Origin: Moniliophthora roreri
Lineage: Eukaryota; Basidiomycota; Agaricomycetes; Agaricales; Marasmiaceae
Assembly (NCBI GenBank): GCA_001466705.2
Contig: LATX02000209.1
Coordinates: forward strand, 186,001 to 250,000
Direction: 5' to 3'
Length of the DNA stretch: 64,000 nucleotides
Shown here: piece after piece, positions 33,815 through 46,222 of the stretch
Numbering within the stretch: position 1 is the stretch's first letter
How the letters are laid out: each line of letters starts with the position of its first letter
Notes under the pieces: generated by a model
Database searches by the model: none
What the model saw: only the letters and a program-made list of their open reading frames with translations
Told to the model about the DNA's origin: nothing
Translations under genes and position numbers: made by a program

Positions 33815-35519
33815 CGGAAGAAGAAGAAGCCCATTGGCACTGCCAAGCACAGGAATCAGATTTTGTGCAATTTGACAGAAACTCTGGCTAGTCAGGTGTG
33901 ATGCGACTATTATTGGAGGTAATCTTACATATATATTGAGAGAGTGGGATGGCACCGGCGTGCGTCGAGGACAAGGGAATCTTGAAGTCGGCAGATGAAT
34001 CTCTAGCTCTTCAGTGACTTGAAAGACTGATAATTTGTTGAAATGCTTCCGAACCGAGCTGTAAAGCTTCGGTGTATGCACATACTTCTGAACAAGTATT
34101 TCGTTAAACCCTAAAAGTTGCATCGCCATCATCTCGAAACGACACGAACCTCGAGCAAAATTGCTTTGAAAGACGGAGCCCAAGAGAGGTGATGGAAAGA
34201 GACAATTGAACAACGCAACCTACCCGCGGCCGCGTCGCAGACTTCGAACGCTTCTCTTTCCACGATCGTGCATGTTTACTACAGAGAATACGTTTCTTAC
34301 CTTCAACTTCATCTCTTTGAGATGAGTCACAGTGTAAATTGGGAAGTTAAAAGGTAAGTTTTCCAATGCTACTCTACATCAAGACACCAAGTTTCTAACT
34401 ATGTACATCTGTCTTTTACAGAATCGAAGATGGAACTTGAAAATGAGGCAGTGGCATAAGTAGGAATGCGCGGTCAAGAGTATGTCTTCCTTTTCCCTCT
34501 GCCTCGAAAAAACCCGCAGGACATCCCGATTCCCCAAAGTAAGCACCTTCGTCTACCTTAGTGCTGCTTAAGGAGGGATATTGTTCGTTCTCCCCCGATA
34601 CCGACTCCTTCAGAATGTTAGAAACTTATGATGTCGCGGTGCTTTTCCGATCCCAATTCCAACCAGACTCTCACAGATACGTATGTCATCCAGGTTCAAC
34701 CAGTCGCCAGTTCGAATTCAAACGTCACTGCAGCTATCATTAGCAGCGCGGAAACTGTACTGGTGAAATTCACTACATATGAATGCTTTGCAGAGGATGG
34801 CAAGGGGATGGTGAACATGGCGGGGCGAGGAAAAGAGACAAGGAAAGGCGGATAACGGAACGCTGAAACGCAGACGTGGACCGAAACTGAAAAACATTAA
34901 ACAAGAAAAGGCACTACATACATGGCTTACCGTCCAGCCACAACCCGCAAAGTTACACACGTGGATCCAAGGACGGGATAACGAAATTTATCGCAGGTCC
35001 TACTGAGGAACAGCCGGTGATAATGGCGCATCTGCACCCTCCTACCCTCCACCCCATCATGATACTCACTGACGTGGATCATTTTCCAACTTTCAAGAGG
35101 AGGAATGATGAAGCAAGATATGACATATGCATATGTTCTTTACTTGTGCAAACTGCTAAATGAATGTTCATACAACAATCGCATCATATGATGATGATTG
35201 TTTGACATGACATTTTGGACCAGGACTTCGTGGGCGCTAGTCGTTATCAAGGTTTCTATACACCAAACAAGGTGTTTACCCCTCATTTCAGTACAATGAC
35301 GCTCGGTGCAGCGCACGGAGATCTGACAGAGCCACCGTCGGATCCTTACTAAATCAGAAGCCGATAATTTTTTATATTAAAAGGGACCGGTGGATAAATG
35401 GCAGTCGGTATGATTGAGTTATGTACTTACCCAAGGAAGGTATTTATGCATCGGTTGCGGAACTCTTATCTTTTCTCTCTGCCCCACCGTTTCTTACCTC
35501 TCCCATTGCGCTTGCGCTC
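33815..35519. other. Intergenic, no gene recognised
   Basis: CpG returns to normal density at 33815. A minus-strand open frame at 33806-34213 has no known domain. Other short frames (34561-34960) look fortuitous. The last 100 bases before 35520 are probably the promoter and 5' UTR of the glycoside hydrolase gene. Confidence 0.4.
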
Positions 35520-38049
35520 ATGTTCCCTGAAGTTCGAAGGTGCGTTATTACATTAGGTACGACCGGAACACTGATTTATGATAAACTTGTGCATTTACAG
35601 AGCGGACCCTTCAACCATTCAAAACAAGTTTTTGGTGGGATATCAGGGAAGGTGTGTTACCTTTTTGCTCATTTGTCCGCCTATTCCTCACCTCGGGCAT
35701 ATCTGCTTAGGTTTACGTGTCCTGGGGATCGTGAAGATGACTCTTCTGGTCTTGGTACGGTCAATGCACACTCGACAGCGGCGCGAGGCTAACAAGCATA
35801 TGACGAAGATACCGAAGATCCTAACGCCAACCGGTGGTCCCACTGGCTACACCCCAACGGCGAACCTGCAACTGATCTCTGGCCAGACGTCTCAAGCTAC
35901 ACCCCCGCTGAACTCTTCCCTGTTCCCACACTAAAACATCGGTCGGGTGATAATCCACAGCTCTTCTCGTCAAGAAATCAACGGAGTGTCACGAGGTGGG
36001 TAGCGCCAAGCTGACTTGTTCAATTATCGGTTTTGCTTATCGCAAAGTATGCATGTGTTGGTGTTCTAGGCACTTTGAATGGATGTCAAAGCATGGGATT
36101 GATGGTGCCTTCCTTCAACGGTCTGCCAGTAACCCCGCGCAAGCAGATGAAGATCGACTCGGGAAATATGTACAGCTTGCCGCCGAGGCTGAGAATAGAG
36201 TTTTTGCTCTGATGTAAGTCCGAGTCACGGCCCCGCTTTGCATCGGAATTTGGGTTTTCCTGTACATCTCCCGAGATGAGATGAAATGCTGATGTGCCTT
36301 GGATTTGAATTTGTCAAGGTATGATATTACGGACGTTTCTTCCGATTCCATGAAGGAAGATTGGATACATGTCGTACAGTCAGAACAAACGGTCTATAGT
36401 CCCTGTTACCTGAGGGAGCAGGGGAAGCCTGTTATTTATCTATGGGGTAGGTCATCGAATACGCGGCCTAGTAGTTGCGATCACCGCTAATTTTCTTCAA
36501 TGTTCGTTCGACAGGAATCGGATTCCCCGACTCTGAACACACGCCTTCGACTATCCGAGCTATTACCACCTCAATCCGAAGTGCCTTACCAGATGGCGGG
36601 GCGTACATTATCGCAGGGGTACCTGTTGACTGGCGCAACCCCAATTCTGATTTAGGCTCAGATTCAGAGGAATGGTTAGATGTTTGGTTAACGGAGTTTG
36701 ATGCAATATGTCCTTGGTCCCTTGGTCGATACGTTAATGCGGTGGAAGCTGACGCGTATGCGGAGAGCTTCTTGAAAGGCGATATCGAGTTTTTGAATTG
36801 GAGAAACAATGTTGGCAAATGGAAGCAGGTGGATTATATGCCTGTTGTTTGGCCAGGGTTCTCCGTGAGTCATGGTCTTGCGCCACCTAACCGTTGGTGA
36901 CTGAGTGGCTTTACACTTTGCAGGGATACAACATGACAAAGGGCGAATGTGGATTCAACAGCATCAAACGAGATGGCGGCAACTTCTTGTGGCGGCAGAT
37001 ATTCAATTCGCTTGATTACGGGGCCAAGATGGTGTATGGCGCTACGTGGGATGAGTGGGTTCTATTTTTTTCTTCGATATTCTTGGATCATACGTACTCA
37101 CTCTTTATGATAGATATGACGCAGGAACCGCCATGATGCCAGCAGTGGTCAATCAACAATTGCTTCCCAAGTCTCTATATCACCCCTTAATGTCCCTTGA
37201 TGAAGACGGTTACAATCTGCCATCAGATTGGTGAGTGAACCCGCCCAACTGTCATCAGAAGTCTTGCTGAACCTGTGGGCTGGGTTAAGGTACATGCGGA
37301 TATGCGGTCTGGCCGCAGAAGTACTCAGGGGAGAGACAGACCTGACCCATGTGTTCCCGTATACGGACTTGCAGAATTACTGGTCCTCACGTCCACGGTA
37401 TGAAGTCGACTTTGACCTGAGGAGTGGTGGCTACGAGCCCAGCATAGTATCCACGTCTTCAGCTTCAACTCGTATCCTTGAGCACTTCCCTCCACCGCCG
37501 TATAGAAGTGCACCGTCATCGCCATCGCCTTCGAAACTCCACATGCGTTTCGGAGCTTCGCCTAGTAAAAATTTGAAGGCGGGCATGATCCCTGGGATGC
37601 TACCACCACTTCCACTTTCCAATACTGGTCGCCCTCTTCCTGCAGCTCCTTATTCTGCGGATAGCGCCTCTACGACCTTTAGTAGTTCATTGAATTACAG
37701 TGGTAAGAGCCGGTTCGTCGTACAGAACCCTTCCACATCTGTTTCCACGTCCGTTCCTACACCTCTCACTTCGCCTCGCTTTGGGTCATTCCCATCTGAA
37801 CGGGAGGTCGACTTGGACATAGAGTCCGTCGCTACGGCGGGAACCGAGCCTGACTCTGATGACGCGCATTCCGTATCCCCAGTTTCGTCAACGCAGTCGC
37901 GTGAAAGGAACAAGTCGATGAGCATCGGAAGGTTACTCAAAGCAATGTCAAACTCGAACAGGTCAGAAGAATACTCGATTCCAAAAGCTGCGCCTGGAGA
38001 GAGAAAGGTTGTCATACGGGCTGCGAGGAGTTCTGCCAGACGAGGATGA
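35520..38049 (+). CDS. GH99/GH71-like glycoside hydrolase with Ser/Pro-rich tail
   Basis: A TIM-barrel type glycoside hydrolase of the group annotated in fungi as xylosidase/arabinosidase or GH99-like. ATG at 35520 begins MFPEVRR, spliced to ADPSTIQNKFLVGYQG and FTCPGDREDD. Exons then give YDEDTEDPNANRWSHWLHPN, SYTPAELFPVPTLKHRSGDN, HFEWMSKHGIDGAFLQR, YDITDVSSDSMKEDW, PVIYLWGIGFPDSEHTPS, YMPVVWPGFS, FLWRQIFNSLDYGAKMVYGA and the catalytic-region phrase TWDEYDAGTAMMPA, ending the barrel with THVFPYTDLQNYWSSRPRY. No signal peptide is seen. After the barrel comes a tail of about 230 residues rich in Ser, Pro and Thr that ends in basic residues (VVIRAARSSARRG). The tail is continuous with the last barrel exon, so it is part of the protein. 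Exact substrate unknown. Confidence 0.75.
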
Positions 38050-40100
38050 TGGCTGGGCTATGTATTAGGTATAATTTATTATTCTCTTTTATTCTCTCGT
38101 GTCTTTTGCATCGTCATCGCAGATACCTCGCCACTGTAAGGACACTTGTATCATGTAATGGATGGATAGTATTGTCATTGCTAGCTATGAACACGACGAC
38201 AGTGGCGTGTCTAATCTATCGTTATACAACACCTCATACCAAAGCTTCCAATCTCTTGAGGGGACTTGAAGGGCTCTGAATCGGGATCCGAACCAGGAAG
38301 GCTTCTCAAGCAGTAATAGCCGTTTCTGAGAACCTTGGTACTTCTGGACTCGGCTAAACGAACGATGGTCTCTACTATTTCAGTGGTAAGAAGACAAATT
38401 GTCTGCGCATCAGCTGCAGATATAGAGGTGGTGAGGGATCGTTCCAGTGAATAGAGAGCTTACCAGAACGCATCGCTTCAAGCTGACCAGACTACAATAT
38501 TCGCAATTCTCTCCGATTTGAGCTTGTCGAGAACGCAATCCGGATCTCTCCATTTTATCGAAAGAGCTCAGGCTCTCTGCACGCTAAAATGTATGTATGC
38601 GCTTTTGGGTGAGGCGGTAGTTGAATGGAGCGGCAGGTTAAGGAAGGCGAAACGAACTCATTCCGGCGTCGGTTGACACAATTTGAAGTGGATCCTGTAC
38701 AGTCATCGTCAAAAACTTGGATAAATCTATGTAAAACACCTACCCTTGTAGTATGCTCCAATTCTCTTCTTCCATCCAAGTGGTCTGGAGAGCTCGAGCC
38801 TCGGAGATTGAAAATTGAGCAAAGGCCAAACGTCGGCAAATTCGAATTTCTAAAGTGGTACTCACTGTCAGTATCCTTATACTGGTGCGTACGCATACTC
38901 CATGTTCTGCCTCACTCCTACTAACTAGCAAATAGCAAATTTCGACCACAGATGGATCCCAGGTGAATCTTGGACTGCGTACAGCAACTCCTGAGCAATT
39001 CTCAGCTCAAGCGCTCAACCTTGCACCCTCCATCCCACTGCGGGTGAGTGAATGGTTCAATGTTACGAGTCCGAGTTTACGAGGATTCGTCTTTATCTGC
39101 CAATTTTTTCCTTATACGGAAGGTATAAGTGGGTGGGAAAGTTGTGGTCGGATAGATGTCGATAGATCGTTTTGTTTGGTTCGTTTGGTTCGGCTTCGCT
39201 CTCATCGTCGGTTGGCCCCAGAAAGTGTCCGTAATACTACAGGTACTGACTGTCCCTCCTTCTCCACCGGATTGATTCTTGCGGACTTCCAAAACTAACT
39301 CACGACCTGTAGCACCTGTTTCCATGATGGGACAAGCCATCACAACGCCAGAAAACGGACTCGTACTCGCCATCTGACCCTGATGGCCCACTGTGGCAAG
39401 TTCCGTTGATATCCGAGTTCTTATACGTACTGATACTAGTTCGTTCAAGTCCTCAGCTGCAGCTCGCTCGCTTTTACCTACCATCCGCCCACAATCCATG
39501 ACCCACAAATTACAAAGTCTTCTTCCGAAACCCCTTCTTTGCGGATCTCTAGTTTTGAAAAGAATAGAATACAGGAAGGAGGGTTCAATGTTGAGGGTTC
39601 AATATAGTGCGTTTCAATCATTGCTCTCTCCCCTCACTCTTTTTCTGACGTGGTCAAATTCATTTTCAGTGACAGAATGAAAGTACAAGCACTCGCGCCT
39701 CTTGAAATTAATTCCAACCCACGGCACCAGTACAAAAACCCAAGGCGTTTGCTGGACCATGCTATTGCCGTTACAAACGATCAATGTATGTTCACGATAA
39801 TGACTCATCCACTTCACTTCAATCTGAGTCTAGACCAGTACTAGCAGGTCAGGGATGGGGGTGTGCGTTTCAACCATGAAAAATAAACCGCCAGGCACTA
39901 AAACTCGTATAACGGAAGAGCACTCCTTAGGCTCGTTCCCACAGGACCCCTGATATGTATGATCCAAAAGAGGCCCGCGAGGGCCTGTTTTGTTGCCGTT
40001 TTGTCCGAACCCGGATGAGGCCTCGCCCAGGCCCGGAATTTCGTAGGACCCGCTAAAATTTCGCGAATTCTGCCTCGAGCGCCATCTTAACGCATGGCTG
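38050..40100. other. Intergenic with inverted repeat copy C
   Basis: No gene supported in about 2 kb. It holds the longest copy of the dispersed repeat family (39063-39402). Open frames at 38555-38949 and 39393-39844 show no domain. Confidence 0.4.
39063..39402 (-). repeat. Dispersed repeat family, copy C (longest)
   Basis: Read on the minus strand it starts ACTTGCCACAGTGGGCCATC, continues GGCGAGTACGAGTCCG and TCTGGCGTTGTGAT, has the CTGGGGCCAACCGACGATGA block, then AACGATCTATCGACATC, ACCACAACTTTCCCACCC, TTGGCAGATAAAGACGAATC and ends CTCGTAAACTCGGACTCGTA. It joins features found separately in copies A, B and D and so best shows the full unit. Confidence 0.65.
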
Positions 40101-41418
40101 GTGCACTCCGCTTCAATTTTCCATCTGCCAGAGCATCATCTTTATCCTGACTACATTAATTACTGTATATTAAGAGAGCTGTATACAATAAACTATGTTG
40201 AATCTATTCTCCACCAAACCGGCCTGAAGACACCCTATATCGTTGACATTGGTGCTGGCCAAGGTTTTCTTACGCGTGTATTACCCGCGAAGAAGATTTT
40301 AGCGTTGGATAGTGATGGGCATTTAACGGAGAATGCCAATTCTTACTCCCAAGTTTCTCCTTCCAGTAGAAACACGACGACGGCGACGACAACGAATATC
40401 TACGACGCGCAAGTAACACATCGAACCCTTCATATCACACCCGAGTCGCTTATTGGGGCTATCGATGATTGGATACGAGGCGACGGGGAAGGAGAAGGAG
40501 AGGTACCGGTGATGCTCGTCGCATTACACGCATGTGGATCGCTCTCCATAGATGCTCTACGTGCATTCACCTCTACCACCAAAGCACCAAGCCGGAACTG
40601 GTACCCATCCAGCGTAATAACAATCCCATGCTGCTACAACCTCCTACGTCCAACTGACTTCCCCTTATCTTCGCCGAACCCAAGACATCTAGCGGAGGCC
40701 TTACTACCCAATCCACTCCCACCCTCAGCGTACCATCTCGCTGCCCAAGTCTCCAATACACCCCTTACGCCGGATGAGAAGAGGAAACACGAGCTGAGCA
40801 CCAAAAAAGTCGTTTGGCGCGCTTTACTTGGTCCTCTCCTTCCACCAACTACACTCCACACGAGAGGCTTCATCGCACCTTCCGAATCTTATGCAGAGAC
40901 ACAAAACGCGACGTCACGTCCACCAGCACGTCAAAATCTCCATACCCAAATTCTTACCATCGCGTCGCCTACCAACCCCAATGCATGGGGCGCAGACGCA
41001 CTCGCAGATGAACTAGGCAACTCACCGATGCACCATAGAATAGGCAAGTTGCCTGCGTCTGCGTATGTTAGTTGGGAGACGTTCGTTAGAGCTGCTGGAG
41101 AGAAGTTGGGTGTTCCTTTGGGTCGTTCGGATACTTCTTCCTCAGAACACGGAAATGATACTCAGACGGCATACGACACCCACCGCGCAACCCAGCTCGA
41201 AACACTGCATCTCTTGCGGTGTCAATTAGGACCAGTGATTGAGAGCGTGATTCTGAGGGATCGAGTGGATTGGATTGTTGGGTGTTTGGGTTCTTCGGCG
41301 TCGGTATCCGGAGATGCGAATACGAACAGCGGTGCGAGTGGTGGAGAGGACGTGGGCAACGCGAAATGGACTGTCGCTCTCATACCTCTATTCGACCAAA
41401 CGAAGGGAAGTGGGCGGA
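40101..41418 (+). CDS. METTL25-like methyltransferase, 3' end cut at an N
   Basis: Contains the S-adenosylmethionine motif VDIGAGQGFLTRVL, then LVALHACGSLSIDALRAF and the signature VITIPCCYNLLRP, the set that marks the METTL25/METTL25B family of Rossmann methyltransferases. Later parts include STKKVVWRALLGPLLPP, LPASAYVSWETFVRAAGEKL and a final VALIPLFDQTKGSGR. The frame meets an ambiguous base at 41419 and stops eight codons later in unrelated-looking sequence. The usual final residues (a short hydrophobic strand) are missing. No ATG opens the frame at 40101, which starts with GTG; an ATG at 40094 would need a 34-base intron. The SAM motif lies only about 45 residues from the frame start, so N-terminal sequence may also be missing. 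Confidence 0.65.
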
Positions 41419-41419
41419 N
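41419..41419. other. Ambiguous base or gap (N)
   Basis: Single N exactly where the methyltransferase gene stops matching its family and CpG density drops. Two more single Ns lie at 42509 and 43312. They may be base ambiguities or collapsed scaffold gaps. Confidence 0.8.
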
Positions 41420-43344
41420 GAGGTTCCAATGCTGATTTTTCACAGTGGTGTGTATCGCTAATATGTCGAACCTAGAAAAGACCCACTTTTATTCATTTTA
41501 CACTACTTTTGAATTGGAACACTTTAATATGACACAAGATAATGGGTAATAAGGACTAGAGTGAGCCCAGTCTGCTAGTCATTGCCTTAGAGAAGCTACA
41601 GTGTGTTGGAAAGTACAAAGAGCTATATGATATGCTATACAGAGGTGTCTAAGCTGTACATTCTGACTTATCTATGTATCAGATCTGAAGCAGATCACTC
41701 CTGAAACCTGTAGGGAACCTAACTATGGCCCAATGAATGCATTGGCTAGTTAACCAAGCTCTCAAAAGTGCTATCAATGGGATTTTAACTTCTACTTTAC
41801 TTTTCTATGACATCTGCAAAGTGCAAGCTGCAGTCAAACAGTACAGAGGTATTTAGAGGAGACATTAAAACAGAAAGACAACTTAGAACAGAAACGATCA
41901 TAGAACGATCCTCCTCTGAAGTCAATATACAGATCAGAGTCAAAGCAGGCAATCTCTTAATAAAGAATTCACTGGCAGCTAAACAATACGCAATAAGCAA
42001 ACTAGGTACAAAGACTGTTTAGAAAGACAGAAATCACTTCCGAAGGACATCCACTACCTACAGACAGATACAACAAGACATATGAAGAATATCTAACACA
42101 CAAGAAATCCTAAATAAGACTGTGCATGCATTGTCAAAGGAGATAGGAACAATAACAGCATGTTCCGACCTTGGAAACTTTGGCATCTAGGCCTCTGCCG
42201 ATGTGTGGATACTAGAAAAGGGAAATGCTGTCAAAAGACAGGACGGATACAGCCATCCACTCATAGATACCTGACTTAGAAAAGAGAAAATACAAATTAT
42301 AGAATCTAGAACACCTGGAAACGTAGATACCCATGCAGATATGGTTGGATACCCTAGTGGCCAGACTCCATGACATCTGAATAATCCCTCTTTTAGTATC
42401 TCAGTCACTCATTTGTCATTTCCTGAATTATCAGACATTATTTATAATTTTCTGTAGATATATTCCTTGGACCATATATAAGGACAGCTAGATATTTGTA
42501 CATACTCANGAAAAGGGAAATGCTGTCAAAAGACAGGACGGATACAGCCATCCACTCATAGATACCTGACTTAGAAAAGAGAAAATACAAATTATAGAGT
42601 CTAGAACACCAGAAGGCATAGATACCTGCATGGATATGGTCAGATACTCTAGTGGCCAGACTCTGTGACATCTGAATATTCCCTCTTTTAGTATCTCAGT
42701 CACTCATTTGTCATTTTCTGAATTATTGGACATTATTTATTCTTCTGTAGATATATTCCTTGGACTGTATATAAGGACAGCTAGATATTCATACATACTC
42801 AAGTAACTCTGCCCCTTCTGATTGTGAATACATGATGAGTTTGTTTGGTATATAAATTTGTGTGCCATTCCAGTTTTGCTTCCTCACTTCAGGCCTTGCA
42901 TTGTAAGAGATAAGAGTAACATCTTGAGTGCGTTATAGCACTTTTCTAAGAGAAACTTTACACCAAGAAGGAGCCTTGGGCACTTGAAGTGTGGCCTGTG
43001 TGTGTATCAGGTTGTGACACACTTAGAGTCTTAACAAAGGAATTGGGCCTGTGATTAAGCTCTTTGTAGAAACTGGTCTAGGACCTTTTCCAGTACACTG
43101 TGTACTGTAGTTGTCTTAAAGAAGTCTTGAACTCTATAGGGTCAGACTATATTGGCTACTGAGTCTCTTGGTGGGACTGTAGCTCTTGTGTTTTGTGCTT
43201 TGTGCACTGTGTTCTTGTGTGTGTGTTTGTGTGTTTGGATATAAACTCTTTTAAAACCCATATATACTCCTCTGGAGGTGAACACTTTGAAGTAGATTGC
43301 TTCAATAAGAGNAATCCTATACCACCTTCTGGCGTGAAAGGAGG
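41420..43344. other. CpG-poor, transposon-like region
   Basis: No CG occurs between 41468 and 41895 and few elsewhere. No protein domain was recognised. The region holds a direct repeat of about 294 bases, TATATAAGGACAGCTAG boxes near 42476 and 42770, and GT-rich tracts near 43196-43235. The direct repeats with TATA-like boxes resemble long terminal repeats, but no retrotransposon protein or primer-binding site is seen. Confidence 0.4.
42215..42801 (+). repeat. Direct repeat, two units of about 293 bases abutting an N
   Basis: Unit 1 spans 42215-42508 and unit 2 spans 42510-42801; both start GAAAAGGGAAATGCTGTC and end CATACTCA. They are roughly 90 percent alike by eye, with many C/T and G/A differences. 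The N at 42509 lies exactly between them. Confidence 0.75.
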
Positions 43345-45825
43345 AGCAGTCCATGTAGAAATAATGTAATTCTCCCCAGCAATGCAACCCCGACACGTTA
43401 TAAAGCGGACCCTGCCAACTGCACGTCATGACCAAATTCGGTACCTTTATTATTCCCACCAGTACCTTTATCATTTCCCCCTTCCCATTCCTTGACCATA
43501 TTTATTAATCTACAACACACTGCTGAATTGTCATTCTGCCTCTGTGGTTTCACTGCTCTTTGCTCATAGGTGCGTATGTTTATCATTTGGCTGAGCTTGA
43601 GATAATAATAATTATCCCTCAGCTACCTCCCGGATACCTGCCTCTCATACAGAATTATCATTCTCCCCCACTTTGTGTTGATCTGATCCGCTAGGTGCGC
43701 ACCTTTATTATTTGGCTCAGCTCGAGCTATTAATAATTGTCCCTCGGCTACCTCCTGGATACCACCTGCCTCTCAGGCTCGCATCGAATTATCATTCTCC
43801 CCGAACATTTCTATCCCGACCACTTTGGCAAATTATAATTCGACCTCATGCTTCCTCGGATTTCAGATATGTTGTGTACAAGTTATTTTTGAATGACACG
43901 GAATTATTAGCATTCACATACAGTACCCTGTCCCGGATACCTGTCAAATAATCATTCGACCTCAGCTGATACGACAATCCTGGAACTCTTTGCGCACGCT
44001 CTCTCATGAATTTTTTCCCCGGCATCCTAAGCCTCACGATCACAAGCAAAACTTCCTTATTTCATCAAACCTCACTTCTTGATATCTTAGGTATGCATTG
44101 TTGCCTGTTTTCATGGACTCAGTCTCATTATCATTCAGCATTTCTACTTACCCTGATCCTTCTACATGCTCGCTGCCATTCCTGAGTCTTTATGAGGTAA
44201 TTTACTGAGTAGTCTTTACCTATTTACCTTTTATGTAACGTCAAGATTCCACAAGCGCTGAATAGACGCTTGGAATTGAACTACGTCCGGCTCGTCGGAA
44301 CTAGTGTTCAGGGAAGAACTTTTCTCATACATATCCACCACATCATTTGCAGACCTGGTAGATATTACCACTTGAGTCGGAGCATAGAAAAGGCCAAACT
44401 GAGTGCTCCCAGCGCTATTAGATCCTCAAATGAAAAAGTCAAGCGACACACAAGCTCAGAATGGCTTTCGTTCACACTTTACTTATAAATTATATCTCTC
44501 GACGGCCACAAAAAATATCCCCCCACACCAACAACAGAAAATCAACTGAATATCATCTCAAAGGCATCAGAATTTGTTTCAATACATACCTGCAGCCCAT
44601 ACTAAACCCTGCGGACGTTTATGGTACAATAGGATATTTGAAAATGCAGCCGATGATCTCTCTAAAATTCTTGCCATAACAGGTAAGAATCTTCCAAAAA
44701 AGGCAATTAATATTTCTAAATTTGACAACACTATGCAATGCTCGTCGATCTTTGCTGAGAGACCGAACTGTAGCCTAGTAGTCTGATGTTGTTCCGTTTG
44801 GCCAATGTTTACTGAGTGCTCAGTAGTAGAGGCTGCTATATTTGGAGTGTCGGTGAACGATAGCGCGCTAGTGAGGCTCATATTGCCTCGAGACTTCAGG
44901 GGAACTTTTCCATACCCAAAATAGTTTATATTGTGAGATGTTATGTTGAGTAGCCATGAGTAAAGCGTAAAGTATAGTAAGAGTGAGGGATATGTATGTA
45001 GTCTGGGTCAGAATCTTCGTAAGGTAGCATTATGGCGGGGTATATATGTCTTCGGTGCCTTCAGGTTCCGGCGGGATCAGTACTACGCTAGGTAATAACT
45101 GTCAATTCAATGAAAGGATATGAAACGGACCTTCCAATCAACACTGTTACCTCCTTGTTGCCTGCCCAAGTGACGGTACCGACTAGCCTCCCACGGGATG
45201 GGGAAAACATCAAAAAGGGTGCTTCAGGGGGCTCCTTGAAATATAGACTCGGATGATTCCGAGCCGAGCCAAGAACTGTACAGTCCGAAGAGAGTTAAAG
45301 TTCACGGAGGGCCGGGAAGATGATAATGGGAACTAGCAGGAGAGAGAATGGAATTGAGTGTGAATATTGACAGATTATAAATGGTACACGCACAGGTGAC
45401 GGTGTCGAGAACAATGATGAGGGACTGCTGGGCGCCACTGGACGAATGATAATGTGGCATAGGGGTAATATTTGATGGTGCTGTGATAAAGTGTAAGCAC
45501 AGAATGCGGGAGACATTGAGATGACAGGAATACGCACCACAGCCATAGAACACTACACTGCATGACAGAGGAAGGAACATGAAAGGAGGAAGTAAGGATC
45601 CAACCGTGGAAAACATCTGTAATGCGACTGCCGAATTTGGCATTGCTGGTGTTTCCCACTTATTATTCGCACCCAGGGCGAATTATTATTTGTTCCAAGG
45701 CAGGCTTGCAAAAAAGGATGAGAGCAATTATCATTCATCAAGGCCTTACAACATAGCGGGAACATTATAACGCGTCGGGGTTGCAAAGCTGGGGAGAATG
45801 AATAAAGTACTACATGGTATGCTGT
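43345..45825. mobile_element. Segment bounded by inverted repeats of about 55 bases
   Basis: 43345-43402 and the reverse complement of 45765-45825 share CATGTAG, ATTCTCCCCAGC, TGCAACCCCGAC and CGTTATAA in the same order. The 2.4 kb between contains no recognised protein but holds two adjacent related units (about 43571-43693 and 43694-43810). It also holds many variants of AATTATCATTC, for example at 43653, 43787, 44128 and 45727. It could be a non-autonomous DNA element or a satellite-like remnant. Confidence 0.4.
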
Positions 45826-46222
45826 AAACATACCCACTTGACTACTATACTAATGTACGACGCTCCCGTACAGTATGCTATTTTAAATCTCGGCCTTCAT
45901 TTCGAATCACTATTCAGCATCTTCCCGATGATTCGAACTACCAGATACCTGTCGCCCGAGGCTGTGATCACGGCGTCAGTCTACAAACATCCTAGCAGCG
46001 AAAAAGACGTAGGGGCTTACCTCTGAAGTCTGTAGCTATCGCCATGGACCTCAACTTCGTCACGGTCGCCAAGTGTACCGGTATCAGCTCCAAGCCTATG
46101 CCCATTATCCTCGTCCACGTCTTCCTGATCGTGCGTTGGCTGCCCCATAATATCCGCTCTAGATCCTTGTCTGACATCATAGCATCAGTCTACCCGAACA
46201 TCCTGGTTGAAACCAACGAGAC
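45826..46222. other. Intergenic, no gene seen
   Basis: Short region between the repeat segment and the 3' end of the DUF6535 gene. The plus-strand frame at 46044-46241 has no recognised domain. Confidence 0.4.

Noticed and set aside
38280..38300. B-box-like GGTTCGGATCC on the minus strand
   Set aside because: The T-stem fails to pair and no other tRNA element is present.
42215..42801. Confident call of an LTR retrotransposon
   Set aside because: No reverse transcriptase, integrase, gag, primer-binding site or polypurine tract was found, and an assembly artefact at the N explains the repeat equally well.
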